A stretch of 64,000 bases of DNA from Chondrilla cf. caribensis (Eukaryota; Porifera; Demospongiae; Chondrillida; Chondrillidae), in assembly GCA_964020155.1 (NCBI GenBank), contig OZ026547.1, positions 4,337,095 through 4,401,094 of the forward strand, read 5' to 3'. Positions 60,276-64,000 of the stretch are shown piece by piece; positions within the stretch are counted from its first letter, which is position 1, and the number at the start of each line of letters is the position of its first letter. A program made the position numbers and the translations under genes. The notes beneath the pieces were generated by a model. That model did no database searches. It worked only from the letters and a program-made list of their open reading frames with translations, and was not told where the DNA came from.

Positions 60276-61037
60276 TTTGTCTGTTCAATGTACTCAAAAG
60301 ACCCTTTGCCTGTAAACAGAGTTTATGATCACCTACATGTATCCAGTTACTAAGACCATTGTACATCAACTATAATAAGTATAATATTATATTATTACAA
60401 TGATTGTGCAATCATAGAATTTTTTGGCATGGGAGGAGGGGTAATGTATTAGCCATAACGACCTTCTCAGAACTATTGACCTACGTTCAATGATTCGAAA
60501 TACGAACACCAGAATGCATAGATACAGCACTGCTGCAGTTACCACTAAAGTATAATCATTGTTCACACTCGCTTCCATAGATTTGTTCACCTGGTAGAGT
60601 ACTTTATATGCAGAATGTCCCATGCAAATGGATGCAATAATTTTGAATTTGAAATGCTGTGTTTTGATTGGTGCTCCATCAGCATCATTTATAGCATATG
60701 TACTCTGTATAGTATTATTACCTCTGCATTGTTTGCCTGCTGAAAATTCCTGCTAACATACGAATTTGTGTTATGTATTATTCAATGCTCGAAAATAGTG
60801 TAGGATGAGTGATATCCAATAATACTATTCATTGTATGTGATAACGATGCAATTGAATTAATCTCACAGTACATGCTAAATGAGAGTGTGACTGATATTG
60901 AATGGTTTGATGTGGCATGGATCATTGAGGAAAAGTTACTAGAGTCCTACAGTGCTGTGATAGAGAATAATGTGTTGTGTATGTATGCAGGGATAACAGT
61001 GAGTGTGGCCTCAGACTATTGTGCTTGAATGAGCTCA

Positions 61038-62162
61038 TTACTGAATGTAAATCTCTAGAAGCTCCAGGTACAGGTCCTCATCATTGGTGTCTTGCGTAGC
61101 ACACAGTCGCACTTCAATGTCTCCCTCCACTGTCTGTGGTAGGGTACGACAGAACCAGGGCATTCCAGGTTGTGCACAGCAGTTGTTACCAGTACCACAA
61201 CCCTCTCCATCCCACAGAGGGTCATCATCATAAATCTGGCTGTTATCAAATACTCCAGTATTCCCCGACTCACAATAGTAGTGATCACCAACAAATGAAG
61301 GAGGAGCTGGTCCTGGGTACTTGGTACATGGACAAGTAAAGGGACTATTGTGGTCATCAGAGATTCCCACAGCATAGGTCCATATGTGCTTTCTAGGAGA
61401 TCCGTATGTTATGGACATACCATCGACATAGTAGGAATTGATGTCTTTAGGTCCAATGAAGCCATCTGTACTTCCTCTTTGGTACCCGATAGCCTGTCCA
61501 CACACCTTGTTGTACTTCATTCTGTGAGCAGGGAAGGTAACTGATGAACAGCTAGCACCACCACGTGTAGTCCTAGCACAGAGGTTCTTTGGAGATGTTA
61601 TCTGCCTCATGCCGGAAGGACAAGTAGCTCCATCTTCAGTCATGTTGATGTATGCAATTCTTGTCCAACCTTTAGAGCCGCAGTGGCGACTGTCCATGTT
61701 GCAGTGAACTGGTCTGATAGTTGTAGTCTACCCCTCTTTGTTTTCCAACCAGTAGGACTGTGAAGGGGCTTTTGGGTTACACTGGTGTATCTGGTAGCAG
61801 GACCTAGCAGGAGAGTCCTTGGTCACACCCAGTGTACAGGGAGCGTTGATTTGTTCAACTTCTTCTCTGGTTTTATTTTTAATTTCCCTCTCAAAGGTTT
61901 GTTGAAGCTCCTCTCGTATTGAGTGTTTGAGTTGTTGGGCATCAGTGAATGTTAGGCCAGATGTTCCTGGTGGACCTGGTGGTCCAGGTACTCCAGGTAC
62001 TCCAGGGATGCCGTTGGTTCCAGTACAAGTGGAAGGTCCTTGTGGAAGTTGACACTGTATGTCATTGTTGGTTTGTTGCTCTGTGTCCCTCGGATGGGAT
62101 TTAGCAAGGGTGCACCAACTGAAGTTGATCAGGCACAGGAGAAGCAATCCTCTGGCAAACAT
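61038..62162 (-). pseudogene. Collagen + fibrinogen-like secreted protein D2, one stop codon
   Basis: A single exon of 375 codons: signal peptide MFARGLLLLCLINFSWC, short collagen IPGVPGVPGPPGPPG, a charged helix (IREELQQTFEREIKNK), then the fibrinogen-like domain with CNMDSRHCGSKGWTRIAYIN, YYCESGNTGVFDNSQIYD, DPLWDGEGCGTGNNCC, PGMPWFCRTLPQ, and the end DLYLELLEIYIQ. The only lesion is TAG at 61,728-61,730 (codon 145) where D1 has CAG for Gln; the frame is open on both sides. It may be a very young pseudogene, a polymorphic null allele or an assembly error. Its 3' part is the better reference for this family because D1 is frameshifted there. Confidence 0.82.
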
Positions 62163-62229
62163 TTGTTTGGAGTTCTTAGTGCAACCAACTCGTTGAGCTT
62201 AACTAGCTATTTGCCCTAACTGCACTGGC

Positions 62230-62236
62230 TTATATA
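62230..62236 (-). promoter_or_regulatory. TATA box of D2
   Basis: TATATAA on the minus strand, about 68 bases before the start codon, as in D1. Confidence 0.68.
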
Positions 62237-62614
62237 GCAGGTCTGGTGAGAAGAGGCGATGACATTACATTACATACCAATCCTGCATGCATAGCAGTAT
62301 GACGTCACAGTCTTGTATGTACACACCAGACACACTGACTCCACTGGTAGTAAATGATGTATAGCAAAAGTGGTTTGTAAACCTAGAGGAGTATAATTTT
62401 CTTTGTACTTCGTACTCACATTTGATATGTTTCAGTTTACAATAATAAACATTTTACTTGGTTTCAAATTGATTATAATTGATTTTGTGATAGCTGTAGT
62501 AGAAGTAGACTGACCAATGTGTTAGGAGCTATTAATGATTTGTTCTGTGAATATTTGCAAAGAGAGAAGTATATGATTTTGTTGACAAACATGGAAGCGA
62601 ACTATTCTACATTT

Positions 62615-62715
62615 GTACATGTACCTAAGGTTGTTGGTATTGTGTGTACATGTACCTCAGGTTGGTGGTATTGTGTGTACAAGTACCTCAGGTTGGTGAT
62701 ATTGTGTGTACATTT
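62615..62715. repeat. 31-base minisatellite, array 5
   Basis: About three units; the counterpart of array 2, on the promoter side of D2. Confidence 0.85.
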
Positions 62716-62742
62716 GTACATGGGATGGGATGATTGTAGCCC

Positions 62743-63231
62743 ATTGCCATAGCCTATGTGTATATGTGTACCTATGTGTATCTGTGTGTATCCTTGTGTA
62801 TGTGCATCTATATAATATAGATATAATATTATAGTGTGTGTGTATGCGTGCGTGCGTGCGTGTACCTGTACAACTATACCTAACTGTACTAATGTATCTG
62901 TTACTGTATACTGTAATTCAACATGTTCAATTATCCGATCTCCTTGTTAGAGGCTCATTCTAACTTTACATACATTGCCATAGCCTATGTATCTATATAA
63001 TATAATGTGCGTGTGTGTGTGTGTACGTACATGCACATACGTACACCTATACCTAACTGTACTAATGTATCTGTTACTGTATACTGTAATTCAACCTTTT
63101 AAATTATCCGATCTCCTTGTTAGAGGCTCATTCTAACTTTGTACACAAGCCAAGAGTTGTTAATCAGCCTTCTACTGAGGCCATACATTGCCATAGCCTA
63201 TGTATCTATATAATATTATATAGAAATATAA

Positions 63232-63263
<32 letters not shown>

Positions 63264-63420
63264 TGTGTGTACGTACATGCACATACGTACACCTATACCT
63301 AACTGTACTAATGTATCTGTTACTGTATACTGTAATTCAACCTGTTCAATTATCTGATCTTGTTAGAGGCTCATTCTAACTTTGTACACAAGCCAAGAGT
63401 TTTTCATTAGCCTTCTACTG
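62743..63420. repeat. Tandem triplication of a ~220-base unit
   Basis: Three units start CCATAGCCTATGT at about 62,745, 62,976 and 63,190. Each carries a GT-rich tract, then CTAACTGTACTAATGTATC and TTAGAGGCTCATTC. The GT tract differs in length between units. Confidence 0.85.
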
Positions 63421-64000
63421 AGACCATCCATCATTAATTGGGGGAGCCATAATATGTTCTTGTCTGTTCCATTAGTATCATTGGATTGTGTATGTCATCC
63501 GATCTCCTTGTGTGAGTCCAGTCCTGAAACATTACTAGTACGGTACTCTGACCTGTTATGATCCTGAAGTTTCAATATGTGTATGTACATTGTACATGTA
63601 TGGGCTACTGTACTGTATAATGTGTGTACTGCATGTATATAGTGGTGTTGTGTGTGGAACAGTATTGTTATATGCTGCATTGTGTCACCACCATGGCCTC
63701 CTCAAGGTCCAAGTAACTCATCAGTACCTTCTGTAAGTCTTGTAACATTCCAAATTCTCTACCTTCTGTCTCCTACACAGTATGTACATATGTGAAGAAG
63801 TAGAAATCTTATATCAGTATAGCATCTGTTGCTATAGAAGCAACTTATATAGTAATTTCATAATGTACAAACCCTTAGCCATTGTATGAAATTTCCAATC
63901 ATTTACAATCTATAATCCGGCCCCCTGAAATACGGACACCGCGCTAAAACAACACATAATCTTGGAACCAACTTTTTCCGTATTGTAATGTATGTAAAAT

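Larger units (their letters stand above)
59380..61037. other. Intergenic, tandem repeats
   Basis: No gene seen. Repeat arrays are listed separately; 60,300-61,037 matches 22,140-23,120. Confidence 0.55.
62237..64000. other. Intergenic; repeats, no gene
   Basis: 62,240-62,720 matches 24,340-24,900. The end (63,730-63,900) matches 25,780-25,950 and 37,580-37,780. Confidence 0.55.

Overview
The window looks like nuclear DNA of an animal, most likely a demosponge. It is AT-rich with small GT-AG introns, TATA boxes, dense CA/GT microsatellites, hairpin transposons and heavy local duplication. The protein families fit a sponge: secreted fibrinogen-related domain (FReD) proteins, a short collagen plus fibrinogen-like protein of a type I remember from sponge gene sets, a Death-NACHT-LRR receptor (NLR), a DOMON fragment, and broken pieces of clathrin heavy chain and of a WDFY3-like BEACH protein. 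A cnidarian or other early animal is not strictly excluded.

Layout. 1-7.3 kb: a duplicon with a conserved exon-like frame, a DOMON exon and a dead FReD gene (A1); 50.2-55.2 kb is its paralogous copy, carrying the intact FReD gene A4. 7.3-10.1 kb: a decayed piece of a WDFY3-like gene. 10.6-11.6 kb: intact FReD gene A2. 12-15 kb: hairpin elements and a lysine-rich, histone H1-tail-like fragment. 15.4-17.4 kb: intact FReD gene A3. 18.5-21.6 kb: two broken FReD copies (B1, B2). 23.1-24.3 kb: collagen/fibrinogen-like gene D1, broken. 26.3-27.7 kb: intact FReD gene C1. 27.9-33.3 kb: five recognisable exons of a second WDFY3-like pseudogene. 34.6-36.1 kb: FReD gene C2, interrupted by a 200-N assembly gap. 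39.7-46.5 kb: a minus-strand NLR gene whose nine coding exons join in frame to a stop. 47.4-49.6 kb: a clathrin heavy chain pseudogene split by a transposon. 56.3 kb: another WDFY3-like exon. 58.3-59.4 kb: FReD remnants C3 and C4. 61.0-62.2 kb: D2, open except for one stop codon.

How the genes relate. All FReD and collagen/FReD genes and the NLR lie on the minus strand. The FReD genes share one design: a TATA box, a short first exon encoding a signal peptide, a phase-1 intron, and one exon with the whole fibrinogen domain. By family knowledge the secreted FReDs would be soluble recognition proteins, and the NLR an intracellular sensor signalling through a Death domain. The cluster therefore reads as a birth-and-death innate-recognition locus. 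Of ten FReD or collagen/FReD copies with recognisable domain sequence, four (A2, A3, A4, C1) look intact. The rest carry stops, frameshifts, deletions or truncations, and one further copy (C4) is only a promoter with part of exon 1. Among paralogs, the first half of the domain is nearly constant while the part around the calcium site and ligand pocket differs strongly. All calls were made by reading the sequence; no database search was possible.
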